Shown here piece by piece: positions 16,543 to 25,954 of a DNA stretch of 64,000 nucleotides. Position 1 is the stretch's first letter. The number at the start of each line of letters is the position of its first letter. Source of the DNA: HGM04593 sp045660825 (GTDB lineage: Bacteria > Bacteroidota > Bacteroidia > Bacteroidales > Bacteroidaceae); contig JAZREN010000065.1 in NCBI GenBank assembly GCA_045660825.1, positions 1 through 64,000 on the forward strand, written 5' to 3'. Made by a program: the position numbers and the translations under genes. The notes beneath the pieces are model-generated. The model had not been told where the DNA came from and did not search any database. It saw only the letters and a program-made list of their open reading frames with translations.

Positions 16543-19029
16543 ATGAGAAAAATTCTGTTGACACTATCACTCCTGGCACCTTTGAGCCTGTTCGCACAGA
16601 TTACAGGTACCATTCGAGGCATTATCATTGAGGATGAGACCGATGAGGCCCTGCCTTTTGTAACCATTGCACTGACACCCGAAGGCGGCAGTGCCCCCAC
16701 TGCAGGTTGCAGTACAGGCGAAGACGGCTCGTTCCGTCTGAACAATGTCAAGACCGGCAAATACACCATCACAGCATCGTTTGTGGGATACCTTGACGAC
16801 AGTCGAAAAATAACCATCACAGCCGACAAGAACAATATCAACCTTGGCACAATACGCCTAAAGAGCGACCGTAAGCTACTGAAGGAGGTCGTTGTCACCG
16901 AACAGCGTTCACAGATGAGTTTCGAGATTGACAAGCGAGTGTTCACCGTTGACCAGAGCCTTGCCACAACAGGCGGTTCGGCAAGTGACGTGTTGGCCGA
17001 GATTCCATCGGTTGAGGTAGACAACGAAGGTACTGTATCACTGCGTGGCAGCGAGAGCGTGACAGTGTGGATAAACGGCAAGGCAAGCGGACTCACCAGC
17101 GATAACCAGGGCGACATCCTGCAGCAACTGCCCGCCGGTTCAATCGAGAAGATTGAGGTCATCACCAACCCATCGGCAAAACATTCGCCCGAGGGTACAG
17201 CCGGCATCATCAACATAGTCCTCAAACGCGACCGCAAGGCCGGATATTACGGCAGCGTGCAGGGCGGCATGGACTCAAGGCTTGGCTACAATGCCGGTGG
17301 AAACGTCAACTACAGCAGCGGAAAGGTCGACGCATACGTGGGACTCAACTACCGTAACATGCGATTCGAGAACGAGGGTATAACCGACACAAAGTACTAT
17401 GGCTCGAACCTGTATCAGCAACAGACAAACATCGGCAGCCACAACCCCAACAACATATTCGGCCGTGCAGGATTGACCTGGCGCTTCACCGAGAAGGATG
17501 AGATATATGCCAATGTAATGGGAATGTTCGGCGGTGGCAGACACAACAACTCCATTTCGGCAGTGAGTGGCCCCTTGAACAGTGACGGCACATATGCCGA
17601 CCCCACACAGAGCATGACCCGTACCACCACACAGAAGGGCAAGCCAACAATGTACAACGTGGAGCTTGGCTACACACACCGCTGGAGCGACAGCCATTTC
17701 CTTGATTTCTCAGTGGGACATCACCAATGGTCACAGCAACGTAATGCCGAATACCGACAGACTACCGAGTTCTTTGGTGTTGACACAACCACAATGAGCT
17801 CATATCAGTTCCAGGATGGACAGAACAGGAACAACAATACCGAGATAAAACTCGACTACGAGTACAAGATAAACGAGAACCACCGCATTGAGGCAGGTTA
17901 CAAGGGTGACATCTCGGACGACAGAAGCCCTGTAATCACATACACCGACGAGGCACACACACAGCTCGATACAATGTTGTACAACCAGTTCCGCTACAAG
18001 CAGAACATACAGGCGCTGTACGCGACCTATTCGGGCAGAATTGGCAAGTTCGGTTACCAGGTTGGTCTGCGTGGCGAGTACTGGAATGTAAAGACACAAT
18101 CCTATGGATATGAGCAGGAGCAGAAAGGAAATATTCCGGACTACACATCGAATAACTTCTTCAAGCTGTTCCCGAGTGCATTCGTAAGCTATGAGATAAG
18201 TAAAGGACAGGAGATTCAGGTGAACTACACACGCCGCCTGCGCCGTCCTTGGGGCGGACAGCTCAACAGTTTCCAGAACATCAGCGACTCAACAAACATC
18301 TCGTTCGGTAACCCCGGCCTGACACCCGAGTATTCGAATGCCTACGAACTCAACTACCTCAAGAACTGGGAGAACCACACCCTCTCACTCTCGGGCTACT
18401 ACCGTACAACCGACGATGTCATAGAGCGCATAAGCTACAGCGGTATCGGCAAGGTAATCTATACCACACATGAGAATGTCGCAAAAACGCAGTCGGCCGG
18501 TCTGGAGATTGTGAGCAAAAACAGACTCTTCAAGGCACTTGACCTTACCACAACCGTCAACCTGTTCTACTACAAGCTCGATGCATTCAGTTACATAATC
18601 AACGGACAGACCATCACAGGCGATGCCGATGAGAACTTCTCATGGAATGCCCGAATGACCGCCAACATCATGCTCCCTTGGGGTATTTCAATGCAGGCGA
18701 CAGGCCGTTACGATGCCAAACGCATTGTGGCACAGGGTTACCGCGAACCAAGCTACTCGCTCGACCTTGGACTGCGCAAGATGTTCAACCAGCACTGGAG
18801 CCTAAGCATCAATGCACGCGACATTCTTGATTCACGCGGCAGAAAGACCATCACAGAAAACGACAGTTTCTACCGTTACTCCAAGAACTCACATGGTGGC
18901 CGCACATTCGGTTTCACCCTTACATACAGTTTCGGTAACATGAAAGCAAAGAAGCCAAATCCCAAGCAGATGCAGGATATGCAGAACGGCGGCGGATATG
19001 ACGAGATGGGCGGAATGGGCGAGATGTAA
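16543..19029 (+). CDS. TonB-dependent outer membrane receptor family protein with carboxypeptidase-regulatory-like domain
   Basis: From the ATG at 16543 there are 828 residues with a signal peptide (MRKILLTLSLLAPLSLFAQ). Residues 20-105 form a carboxypeptidase D regulatory-like domain. Next is a plug domain (ASDVLAEIPSVEVDNEGTV, NPSAKHSPEGTAGIINIVL). A beta-barrel of the outer membrane family-beta-barrel type follows, ending at about GRTFGFTLTYSFGN. After the barrel is a short Gly/Met-rich tail. Upstream in-frame starts would add sequence ahead of the signal and overlap TolC, so they are rejected. The ligand is unknown; it may be a siderophore or peptide receptor. It lies just behind the RND operon but has its own -7 box. 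Confidence 0.88.
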   Translation: MRKILLTLSLLAPLSLFAQITGTIRGIIIEDETDEALPFVTIALTPEGGSAPTAGCSTGEDGSFRLNNVKTGKYTITASFVGYLDDSRKITITADKNNINLGTIRLKSDRKLLKEVVVTEQRSQMSFEIDKRVFTVDQSLATTGGSASDVLAEIPSVEVDNEGTVSLRGSESVTVWINGKASGLTSDNQGDILQQLPAGSIEKIEVITNPSAKHSPEGTAGIINIVLKRDRKAGYYGSVQGGMDSRLGYNAGGNVNYSSGKVDAYVGLNYRNMRFENEGITDTKYYGSNLYQQQTNIGSHNPNNIFGRAGLTWRFTEKDEIYANVMGMFGGGRHNNSISAVSGPLNSDGTYADPTQSMTRTTTQKGKPTMYNVELGYTHRWSDSHFLDFSVGHHQWSQQRNAEYRQTTEFFGVDTTTMSSYQFQDGQNRNNNTEIKLDYEYKINENHRIEAGYKGDISDDRSPVITYTDEAHTQLDTMLYNQFRYKQNIQALYATYSGRIGKFGYQVGLRGEYWNVKTQSYGYEQEQKGNIPDYTSNNFFKLFPSAFVSYEISKGQEIQVNYTRRLRRPWGGQLNSFQNISDSTNISFGNPGLTPEYSNAYELNYLKNWENHTLSLSGYYRTTDDVIERISYSGIGKVIYTTHENVAKTQSAGLEIVSKNRLFKALDLTTTVNLFYYKLDAFSYIINGQTITGDADENFSWNARMTANIMLPWGISMQATGRYDAKRIVAQGYREPSYSLDLGLRKMFNQHWSLSINARDILDSRGRKTITENDSFYRYSKNSHGGRTFGFTLTYSFGNMKAKKPNPKQMQDMQNGGGYDEMGGMGEM

Positions 19030-19053
19030 TAATCGGACAAAAACATTATACGG

Positions 19054-19095
19054 CAAATGGCAGAAGCGACAAGTTTCTGCCATTTGTGTTTTTTT
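19054..19095 (+). terminator. Terminator after the TonB-dependent receptor gene
   Basis: CAAATGGCAGAA pairs with TTCTGCCATTTG around a short loop, and seven T follow. It lies 25 bases after the stop codon. Confidence 0.85.
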
Positions 19096-19171
19096 GTTTG
19101 AAAATATTTCTACTTTTCATAAATGTTTACGAAATTTGACGGCAGTAAACAGTTTTAAAAAAGACCATAAT

Positions 19172-21025
19172 ATGGCAGACACAACAAAGACACAGAAAGT
19201 TGACCAGATTGTAGTGCGTTTCTCGGGTGACTCGGGCGATGGCATGCAGTTGGCCGGCAACATTTTCTCAACGATTTCGGCCACTGTAGGTAATGACATC
19301 TGTACATTCCCCGACTACCCAGCCGACATTCGCGCCCCACAAGGAGTACTCACCGGCGTTTCGGGATTCCAGGTGCACATTGGTGCCAACAAGGTGCTCA
19401 CACCCGGTGACGAGTGCGACATACTGGTAGCAATGAACCCCGCAGCACTCAAAACACAGTACAAACACTGCAAACCCACAGGTGCAATAATCATAGACAT
19501 TGACTCATTCACCGAGAAAGACCTTGCAAAGGCCGAGTTCAAGACCGGTGACCCCATCGCCGAGCTGGGCATAACATGTGAGGTGGTTCCTTGCCCCATA
19601 ACATCGCTGTGCCAGGCAACACTTGCCGACAGCGGAATGGACAACAAGAGCGTACTGCGCTGCAAGAACATGCTTGCACTTGGATTGGTATGCTGGATAT
19701 ATGACCGCGACCTCACACTCGCCGAGAATATGCTACGTACGAAGTTCAAGAAGAAACCTGAGATTGCCGAGGCGAACATCAAGGTATTGCGTGCCGGCTA
19801 TGACATGGGACACAACACCCACACATCAATATCACATACATACAGCGTTGAGAGCGATCGCGAGAAGAAGAAAGGCCGCTACATGGACATCAACGGCAAC
19901 AAGGCTACGGCATACGGACTTATCGCAGCTGCCGAAAAGGCAGGCATGCAGCTGTTCCTTGGCTCATACCCCATCACCCCTGCAACCGACATCCTTCACG
20001 AACTTGCAAAGCACAAGTCAATGGGTGTCATCACCATGCAGGCCGAAGACGAGATTGCCGGTTGTGCTTCGGCTGTTGGTGCTGCCTATGCCGGTGCTCT
20101 TGCCTGCACATCAACATCAGGCCCCGGAATATGTCTCAAGAGCGAGGCCATAAACCTTGCCGTCATTACCGAACTGCCGCTTGTAATCATTGACGTGCAG
20201 CGTGGTGGCCCATCAACAGGTCTCCCCACAAAGAGTGAGCAGACCGACCTGATGCAAGCTCTCTATGGCCGCAACGGCGAGAGTCCCATACCGGTGATTG
20301 CCGCCACATCGCCAACCGACTGCTTCGACGCAGCCTTCAACGCCTGCAAGATAGCCGTTGAGCGCATGACACCTGTAATCCTGCTCACCGACGCCTTCAT
20401 TGCCAATGGCTCGGCAGCATGGAAACTGCCCGACATCAGCCAATACCCCGCCATCGTTCCACCATATGTAAACGAAAGCATGAAGGATGGTTGGAGTCCT
20501 TATAAACGCAACCCCGAAACCGACGTACGCTACTGGGCTGTACCTGGCACACCGGGCTTTACACACCGCATTGGCGGTCTTGAGAAGAGCGCAGCAACGG
20601 GCGCCATCAGCAACGACCCGGCCAACCACCACAACATGGTTGAGACACGTGCCCGCAAGGTCGCAAAAATAGCAGAGAGTCTCCCGCCACTACAGGTTGA
20701 GGGATGCGAGGATGCCGACCTGCTCATCGTTGGTTTTGGCGGCACATACGGTCACTTGTGCGAGGCTATGCAGCAGATGAATGCCGATGGCAAGAAGGTT
20801 GCATTGGCACATTTCCGCTACATCAACCCGCTACCCGCAAACACAGCCGACGTTCTGCGCCGCTACAAGAAGATAGTTGTTGCCGAGCAGAATATGGGAC
20901 AGTTCGCAGGTTACCTGCGAACAAGAATCGGCGGCATTGAGTTACAGCAATACAACGAGGTAAAGGGACAGCCATTCGTGGTTGCCGACCTTGTAAAGGA
21001 ATTCACAAAAATAATGGAAAAATAA
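19172..21025 (+). CDS. korA: 2-oxoacid:ferredoxin oxidoreductase, fused gamma-alpha subunit
   Basis: The ATG at 19172 (MADTTKTQKVDQIVVRFSG) gives 617 residues; upstream in-frame codons run through the preceding terminator. Residues 1-190 are the gamma domain (RFSGDSGDGMQLAGNIFST). From about 230 the pyrimidine-binding alpha domain follows (QLFLGSYPITPATDILHEL, EDEIAGCASAVGAAYAG, GGPSTGLPTKSEQTDLMQA). Such fused subunits occur in 2-oxoglutarate synthases, which oxidise 2-oxoglutarate with CoA and ferredoxin or run reductively. korB follows after a 124-base gap that holds a dispersed repeat. No ferredoxin-like delta subunit is adjacent. Confidence 0.93.
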   Translation: MADTTKTQKVDQIVVRFSGDSGDGMQLAGNIFSTISATVGNDICTFPDYPADIRAPQGVLTGVSGFQVHIGANKVLTPGDECDILVAMNPAALKTQYKHCKPTGAIIIDIDSFTEKDLAKAEFKTGDPIAELGITCEVVPCPITSLCQATLADSGMDNKSVLRCKNMLALGLVCWIYDRDLTLAENMLRTKFKKKPEIAEANIKVLRAGYDMGHNTHTSISHTYSVESDREKKKGRYMDINGNKATAYGLIAAAEKAGMQLFLGSYPITPATDILHELAKHKSMGVITMQAEDEIAGCASAVGAAYAGALACTSTSGPGICLKSEAINLAVITELPLVIIDVQRGGPSTGLPTKSEQTDLMQALYGRNGESPIPVIAATSPTDCFDAAFNACKIAVERMTPVILLTDAFIANGSAAWKLPDISQYPAIVPPYVNESMKDGWSPYKRNPETDVRYWAVPGTPGFTHRIGGLEKSAATGAISNDPANHHNMVETRARKVAKIAESLPPLQVEGCEDADLLIVGFGGTYGHLCEAMQQMNADGKKVALAHFRYINPLPANTADVLRRYKKIVVAEQNMGQFAGYLRTRIGGIELQQYNEVKGQPFVVADLVKEFTKIMEK

Positions 21026-21036
21026 GGAACGATATT

Positions 21037-21107
21037 TGTCATCCCGAGCCTTGCGCTAGGGATCTCAAAAAAGGAATTGAGATATCTCACGTTCGTTCGA
21101 TATGACA
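21037..21107. repeat. Dispersed palindromic intergenic repeat, copy A
   Basis: It begins TGTCATCCCGAGC and ends CGATATGACA, with the inner TATCTCA/TTGAGAT motif. It is related to copies at 35369-35441, 53401-53480 and 62809-62865. Here it separates korA and korB. Confidence 0.7.
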
Positions 21108-21149
21108 TAATCGGATCTTTACAGTTTCGTAACAAAACAACTTCTCAAT

Positions 21150-22154
21150 ATGAGCGAATACACAGCACAAGATTATAAGTTCGGGCAGCCACGTTGGTGT
21201 CCGGGTTGCGGCGACCACTCTTTCCTGGGTGCACTGCACAAGGCTATGGGCGAACTGGGTGTTGCCCCACACGACATTGCAGTAATTTCGGGTATCGGTT
21301 GCTCATCGCGCCTACCCTATTACATGAACACATATGGTTTCCACACCATCCACGGCCGCTCGGCAGCCATTGCCACAGGAGCTAAGGTTGCCAATCCGGG
21401 TCTCACAGTGTGGCAGATTTCGGGTGACGGAGACGGACTTGCTATTGGCGGCAACCACTTCATTCATGCAGTACGACGCAACATCGACCTTAACATGATA
21501 CTGCTCAACAACCGCATATACGGCCTTACCAAAGGTCAGTACTCACCCACATCGGCACGCGGTTTTGTAAGCAAATCATCGCCCTACGGTACAGTGGAAG
21601 ACCCATTCCGCCCTGCCGAGCTCTGCTTTGGCGCACGTGGCAACTTTTTCGCACGCTGCGTAGCAACTGACATGGCGGCTGCCGTGGGTTGCCTCAAGGC
21701 AGCCGCACAACACAAGGGAGCATCGGTTGTCGAGGTGTTGCAGAACTGCGTCATCTTCAACAACGGCACCCACGAGAGCATCTACACCAAGGAGGGACGT
21801 GCAAAGAATGCAATCTACCTTGAGCACGGGAAACCAATGATTTTTGGCGAGAACAGAGAATATGGACTCATGCAGGAGGGCTTTGGCCTGAAAGTAGTAA
21901 AGATTGGCGAGAACGGAATCACCGAAAACGATATCCTCGTACACGACGCACATTGCAAGGACACTACACTGCACCTAAAGCTGGCACTAATGGAAGGCCC
22001 CGATTTCCCCATTGCGTTGGGGGTTATACGCGATGTTGAGGCCATGACCTACAACGATGCCGTCCATGCACAGATTGAGGAGGTGAAGGCAGCCAAACCC
22101 TACCACTCATTCAATGAGTTGCTCGAAACAAACGAGACTTGGGAGATTAAATAA
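21150..22154 (+). CDS. korB: 2-oxoacid:ferredoxin oxidoreductase, beta (TPP-binding) subunit
   Basis: The 334-residue protein has the CPGCGDHSFLGAL cluster-associated motif near residue 16, and the thiamine diphosphate/Mg motif GDGDGLAIGGNHFIHAVRRN followed by NMILLNNRIYGLTKGQ. Both are typical of the beta subunit of 2-oxoacid:ferredoxin oxidoreductases. It pairs with the fused gamma-alpha subunit upstream. 2-oxoglutarate is the favoured substrate, but other 2-oxoacids cannot be excluded without an alignment. Confidence 0.95.
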   Translation: MSEYTAQDYKFGQPRWCPGCGDHSFLGALHKAMGELGVAPHDIAVISGIGCSSRLPYYMNTYGFHTIHGRSAAIATGAKVANPGLTVWQISGDGDGLAIGGNHFIHAVRRNIDLNMILLNNRIYGLTKGQYSPTSARGFVSKSSPYGTVEDPFRPAELCFGARGNFFARCVATDMAAAVGCLKAAAQHKGASVVEVLQNCVIFNNGTHESIYTKEGRAKNAIYLEHGKPMIFGENREYGLMQEGFGLKVVKIGENGITENDILVHDAHCKDTTLHLKLALMEGPDFPIALGVIRDVEAMTYNDAVHAQIEEVKAAKPYHSFNELLETNETWEIK

Positions 22155-22171
22155 CTCAACTTTTCTGCAAA

Positions 22172-22206
22172 TCGAAGCCCGGAATTTCCGGGCTTTCGTT
22201 GTTTTT
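22172..22206 (+). terminator. Terminator after korB
   Basis: AAGCCCGGAA pairs with TTCCGGGCTT with almost no loop, then CGTTGTTTTT. It lies 18 bases after the korB stop. Confidence 0.85.
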
Positions 22207-22451
22207 CCGCAACAATCGTCTGTTTTTTCTTTTTATTTGCGACTTCATTTTTTTTATTTTTATTCATACAATTTTACCTCAAATGTTTTACAACATAAAA
22301 TATTTATATATTTTTGAGACTGATTAGGCGGGTTGTCGGAACCTGTTTTATGACAAAATGTTACATATTTTTGCAAAAAAAGAATAATTTATAACTCCGG
22401 AGGAGCAGATACACGACGTGCGATGCGCAAATCCTCCAAAATTTAAATAAT
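22207..22451 (+). promoter_or_regulatory. Leader and promoter region of the SusC gene
   Basis: AT-rich sequence after the korB terminator. TATTTTTG at 22366-22373 is a good -7 box, 79 bases before the SusC ATG. GGAGGAG at 22399-22405 lies within the transcribed leader but is too far from the ATG to be its ribosome-binding site. No regulator gene or clear operator is visible. Confidence 0.5.
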
Positions 22452-25400
22452 ATGAAACTACTAAAAACTGTTGGAAGGTCGCTTTTTGCGGCAACAATCC
22501 TGGGATTGGCACTGACTTTCGTACCTACCGAAGGTTGGGCAAAGGCTGCAACTATGCAGCAGAAGGACGGCACCGTCAAAGGTACTGTAGTTGATGAATT
22601 CGGCGAACCGATGTTCGGTGCAGTAGCATTCGTTGTCGGCACAACAAATTCATCGCCCATTGACTTTGATGGTAATTTTGAATTGCGCAATGTAGAGAAA
22701 GGCGCTACTATCCGTGTAACACTCATGGGTTACAAGTGCGACGACCAGGTATGGAAAGGCGGCGCACTCAAGTTCGTCATGAAAGAGGAGTCTACAGCGC
22801 TCGACGAGGTGGTTGTAACAGCCATGGGTATCATGCGTAAGGAGAAATCACTTACCTATGCCACACAGCTCATCAAGGCCGACGAGCTCTTGAAAGCGCC
22901 CGATGCCAACATCGCCAACTCGCTCGAGGGTAAGATTTCAGGTATCACCATCACCCCAAGTGCCGGTGGTGCCGGTGGTGCGTCAAAGATTACTTTGCGT
23001 GGCAACAAGTCTATCAGTGGCGAGAACTCACCACTCATTGTTGTCGACGGTGTGCCAATGACCAACAGCATCCGCAACCAGGCAAGCGACCCCACGTCCT
23101 TTACCAGTGGTAGTGTAACAGAGGGTTCCGACTATATGTCAATGATTAACCCCGACGACATCGAGTCTATGAACGTGCTCAAGGGTGCAAATGCTGCTGC
23201 ACTCTATGGTTCACGCGCTGCAAACGGTGTCATCATGATTACCACCAAGAAAGGTAAAGAGGGTAAGATGGAGGTTACATTCACATCAAGCACCACATTT
23301 GACACCCCACTTATGACCCCACGTCTGCAGAATGCATACGGTGCATACAAGGCTGGTTCTCCAACCCTTGAATACAACAGCTGGGGCGACCGTCTTAGCG
23401 GCAACGGCACACATCAGTTAGCTATTGCAGGTGACAAGCGATTCTTCTACGACTATGAAACCCAAAACCAGACATTCGTCAACAATGTGCAGTTGCGCAA
23501 CTATGCAAAAGATGATATTGCAGAGTTCTACGATACAGGCGTAATGACCACAAACTCTGTTGGTGTATCAGGTGGTACAGAGAAGATACAGACCTACGCA
23601 TCATACTCAAACACATACTCACAAGGTATGATTGCTGCGAACAAGTACAGCCGTAACACTTTTGCATTCCGCCAGAGCTATAAGCTTTGGGACCGCTTGA
23701 CCCTTGGAGCAAACATTAACTATGTCCAGACCGAGACACGTAACCGTGTCGGTGGTGGTACCGTAGGAAACCCTATCTATCACCTTTACACAACCCCACG
23801 TGATACCGACATGGATTACTACAAGGCAAACTACGAATCAGCCAATGGCCAGTGGTACTCTTCGGGCGACCCGACAGGTAAGGGCGAACAGGTATATTAT
23901 GTCAAGGATGGAAGCAGCTACAAGAAACAGACCGGACACGCATTGCTCACCGGCCCTATGCAGAGCTATTCATACATGTCACCGGGACGTAACAACCCAT
24001 ACTGGCTGACAAACAAGAACTTTGATGAGAGCATTGAAGACCGCTTCTCGGTATCATTCAACGGTACACTCAAAATCATTGAAGGTCTGAACCTTAGCGG
24101 ACGCGTTTCATTAGACCACTCAAAATATAACAATGAAGGTGGCAGATACGCAACAACATGGTATGATGTAGGCATGTACCGTTACGGTAGTTACTGGTTG
24201 AGCAACAGCCGCACCAACGATTTCTATGCCGACGGTATGCTCTCATACAATAAGGATTTTGCAAAGGATTGGTCCGTTTCGGCAACAGCTGGTTTTGTAG
24301 CTCATACAACAAACAGCAACAACAGTGGTACATATGTGGCAGACGCGACAATTGACATGACTGTTGACAACATCGTTACAGACATCTCATCTGTTGTCAA
24401 CCGTTTCGAGCCATCATCGGGCAGCGCCGGTGTAACATCAAAGGGCAAAAGCAACAACTGGGATAAAGCCGCACTTGCCACAGCGCAGGTAGGTTGGAAG
24501 GATGTCGTATTTGTCGATGCATCATACCGTCATGACTGGTACCGTCCATTCAAACAGTTTGCTCATTTGGGCACAAAGGAGAGCTATGGATACTTTGGAG
24601 TAGGTGCAAATGCAGTCCTCAGCGACATGATAAAGATGCCCGAATGGTTCACATACGCAAAGTACCGTTTGAGCTATTCTGAGGTTGGTAACTCCATTCC
24701 AAACATTGTATTCAGCGCTGTAAGCATGAACGAAAAAGACGAAGCCGTTGGTGTGTCATCACGCAACCCGTTCACCCCCGAGCCTGAAAAGACAAAATCA
24801 TTTGAGACAGGTTTGGAAATGCAGTTCCTTGACGATTGCTTGAACCTGGATTTGACATACTACAACTCGGCAATGCACAAGCAGTACATTGAGGTTGGTT
24901 GGTCAAACGGCAAAATACAGCCTATCAACAGCGGTATAATCCGCAACCAGGGTATTGAATTGACTGTTGGATATGACTGGGAGATAAGCAACAACTGGCG
25001 TTGGAAGACAACTGCTAACTTCTCGTACAACCACAACCGTATTGTAGCGACTGCGAAAAATGACAAAGGAGAGGACAAGGACCTTGTCACTTCATTTGCA
25101 AAAGGTAAGGTACAGATTGCCTACAAGGTTGGAGGTTCATACGGTGACATCTATGTCAACGACCTGACACGCTATGGCGACAATATCTACCAGACAGCCG
25201 ACGGCAAGTACAACACAACCGGCGAAGGCCAGTTGGTACACAAGAAGGGTGATATCTACCTGACAAGTCACATGAACCCCAACACCACAAGTGTACGAAT
25301 GGAACAGGGCCGTACCGTAACAGCTGACCAATGGGGATATCTTGAATTTGTAGACAACGGACAGTTTGCGACAAAGATTGGAAATGCTAACAGCCCTTGC

Positions 25401-25919
25401 CAGCTTTCTTGGTCAAACACATTCACATACAAGGATTTCACTCTATACTTCCTTATCAACGGACGCATTGGAGGCAAAGTTATCTCATTGACCGAGCGCG
25501 AACTTGACCGTCTTGGAGCATCGGAGCGTTCAGGTGAAGCACGCCTGTATGCCGAGGAGAACAACATCAGAACCAAAGACGGCCGCCTTGGTATGTATTT
25601 GAACGACAACAAGAACGACGTGATTGCCGTTCAGGACTACTACGAATTTATCGGTACCGAAGATGTAACAAACTATATCTACGATGCTACAAACTTCCGT
25701 TTGCGTGAGTTGTCACTCGGTTACACATTCCGCAACCTCTTTGGCAACTACAAGAACCTGAACATCTCACTCGTATGCCGCAACCTCTTCTTCCTGTACA
25801 AGGAATCACCTGTTGACCCAGACGTATCATTGTCAACAGCAAACGGTATGGGCGGTATTGACATGTTCAACTACCCATCATCACGCTCATTCGGTTTGAA
25901 CATCAAATTAAATCTGTAA
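22452..25919 (+). CDS. susC: SusC/RagA-family TonB-linked outer membrane glycan transporter
   Basis: The 1155-residue protein has a signal peptide (MKLLKTVGRSLFAATILGLA), then a carboxypeptidase-regulatory-like domain (KGTVVDEFGEPMFGAVAFVV, residues 42-115). TALDEVVVTAMGIMRKEK follows, and then the plug with NSLEGKISGITITPSAGGAG and NVLKGANAAALYGSRAANGV, a hallmark of SusC proteins. A long beta-barrel ends in SSRSFGLNIKLNL. It takes up oligosaccharides across the outer membrane using TonB energy, with SusD as lid. SusD follows at once and a GH85 enzyme lies behind, so N-glycan fragments are the inferred cargo. Confidence 0.97.
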   Translation: MKLLKTVGRSLFAATILGLALTFVPTEGWAKAATMQQKDGTVKGTVVDEFGEPMFGAVAFVVGTTNSSPIDFDGNFELRNVEKGATIRVTLMGYKCDDQVWKGGALKFVMKEESTALDEVVVTAMGIMRKEKSLTYATQLIKADELLKAPDANIANSLEGKISGITITPSAGGAGGASKITLRGNKSISGENSPLIVVDGVPMTNSIRNQASDPTSFTSGSVTEGSDYMSMINPDDIESMNVLKGANAAALYGSRAANGVIMITTKKGKEGKMEVTFTSSTTFDTPLMTPRLQNAYGAYKAGSPTLEYNSWGDRLSGNGTHQLAIAGDKRFFYDYETQNQTFVNNVQLRNYAKDDIAEFYDTGVMTTNSVGVSGGTEKIQTYASYSNTYSQGMIAANKYSRNTFAFRQSYKLWDRLTLGANINYVQTETRNRVGGGTVGNPIYHLYTTPRDTDMDYYKANYESANGQWYSSGDPTGKGEQVYYVKDGSSYKKQTGHALLTGPMQSYSYMSPGRNNPYWLTNKNFDESIEDRFSVSFNGTLKIIEGLNLSGRVSLDHSKYNNEGGRYATTWYDVGMYRYGSYWLSNSRTNDFYADGMLSYNKDFAKDWSVSATAGFVAHTTNSNNSGTYVADATIDMTVDNIVTDISSVVNRFEPSSGSAGVTSKGKSNNWDKAALATAQVGWKDVVFVDASYRHDWYRPFKQFAHLGTKESYGYFGVGANAVLSDMIKMPEWFTYAKYRLSYSEVGNSIPNIVFSAVSMNEKDEAVGVSSRNPFTPEPEKTKSFETGLEMQFLDDCLNLDLTYYNSAMHKQYIEVGWSNGKIQPINSGIIRNQGIELTVGYDWEISNNWRWKTTANFSYNHNRIVATAKNDKGEDKDLVTSFAKGKVQIAYKVGGSYGDIYVNDLTRYGDNIYQTADGKYNTTGEGQLVHKKGDIYLTSHMNPNTTSVRMEQGRTVTADQWGYLEFVDNGQFATKIGNANSPCQLSWSNTFTYKDFTLYFLINGRIGGKVISLTERELDRLGASERSGEARLYAEENNIRTKDGRLGMYLNDNKNDVIAVQDYYEFIGTEDVTNYIYDATNFRLRELSLGYTFRNLFGNYKNLNISLVCRNLFFLYKESPVDPDVSLSTANGMGGIDMFNYPSSRSFGLNIKLNL

Positions 25920-25954
25920 AATAGACTAATTTATTAATCATTAATATTTTGAAT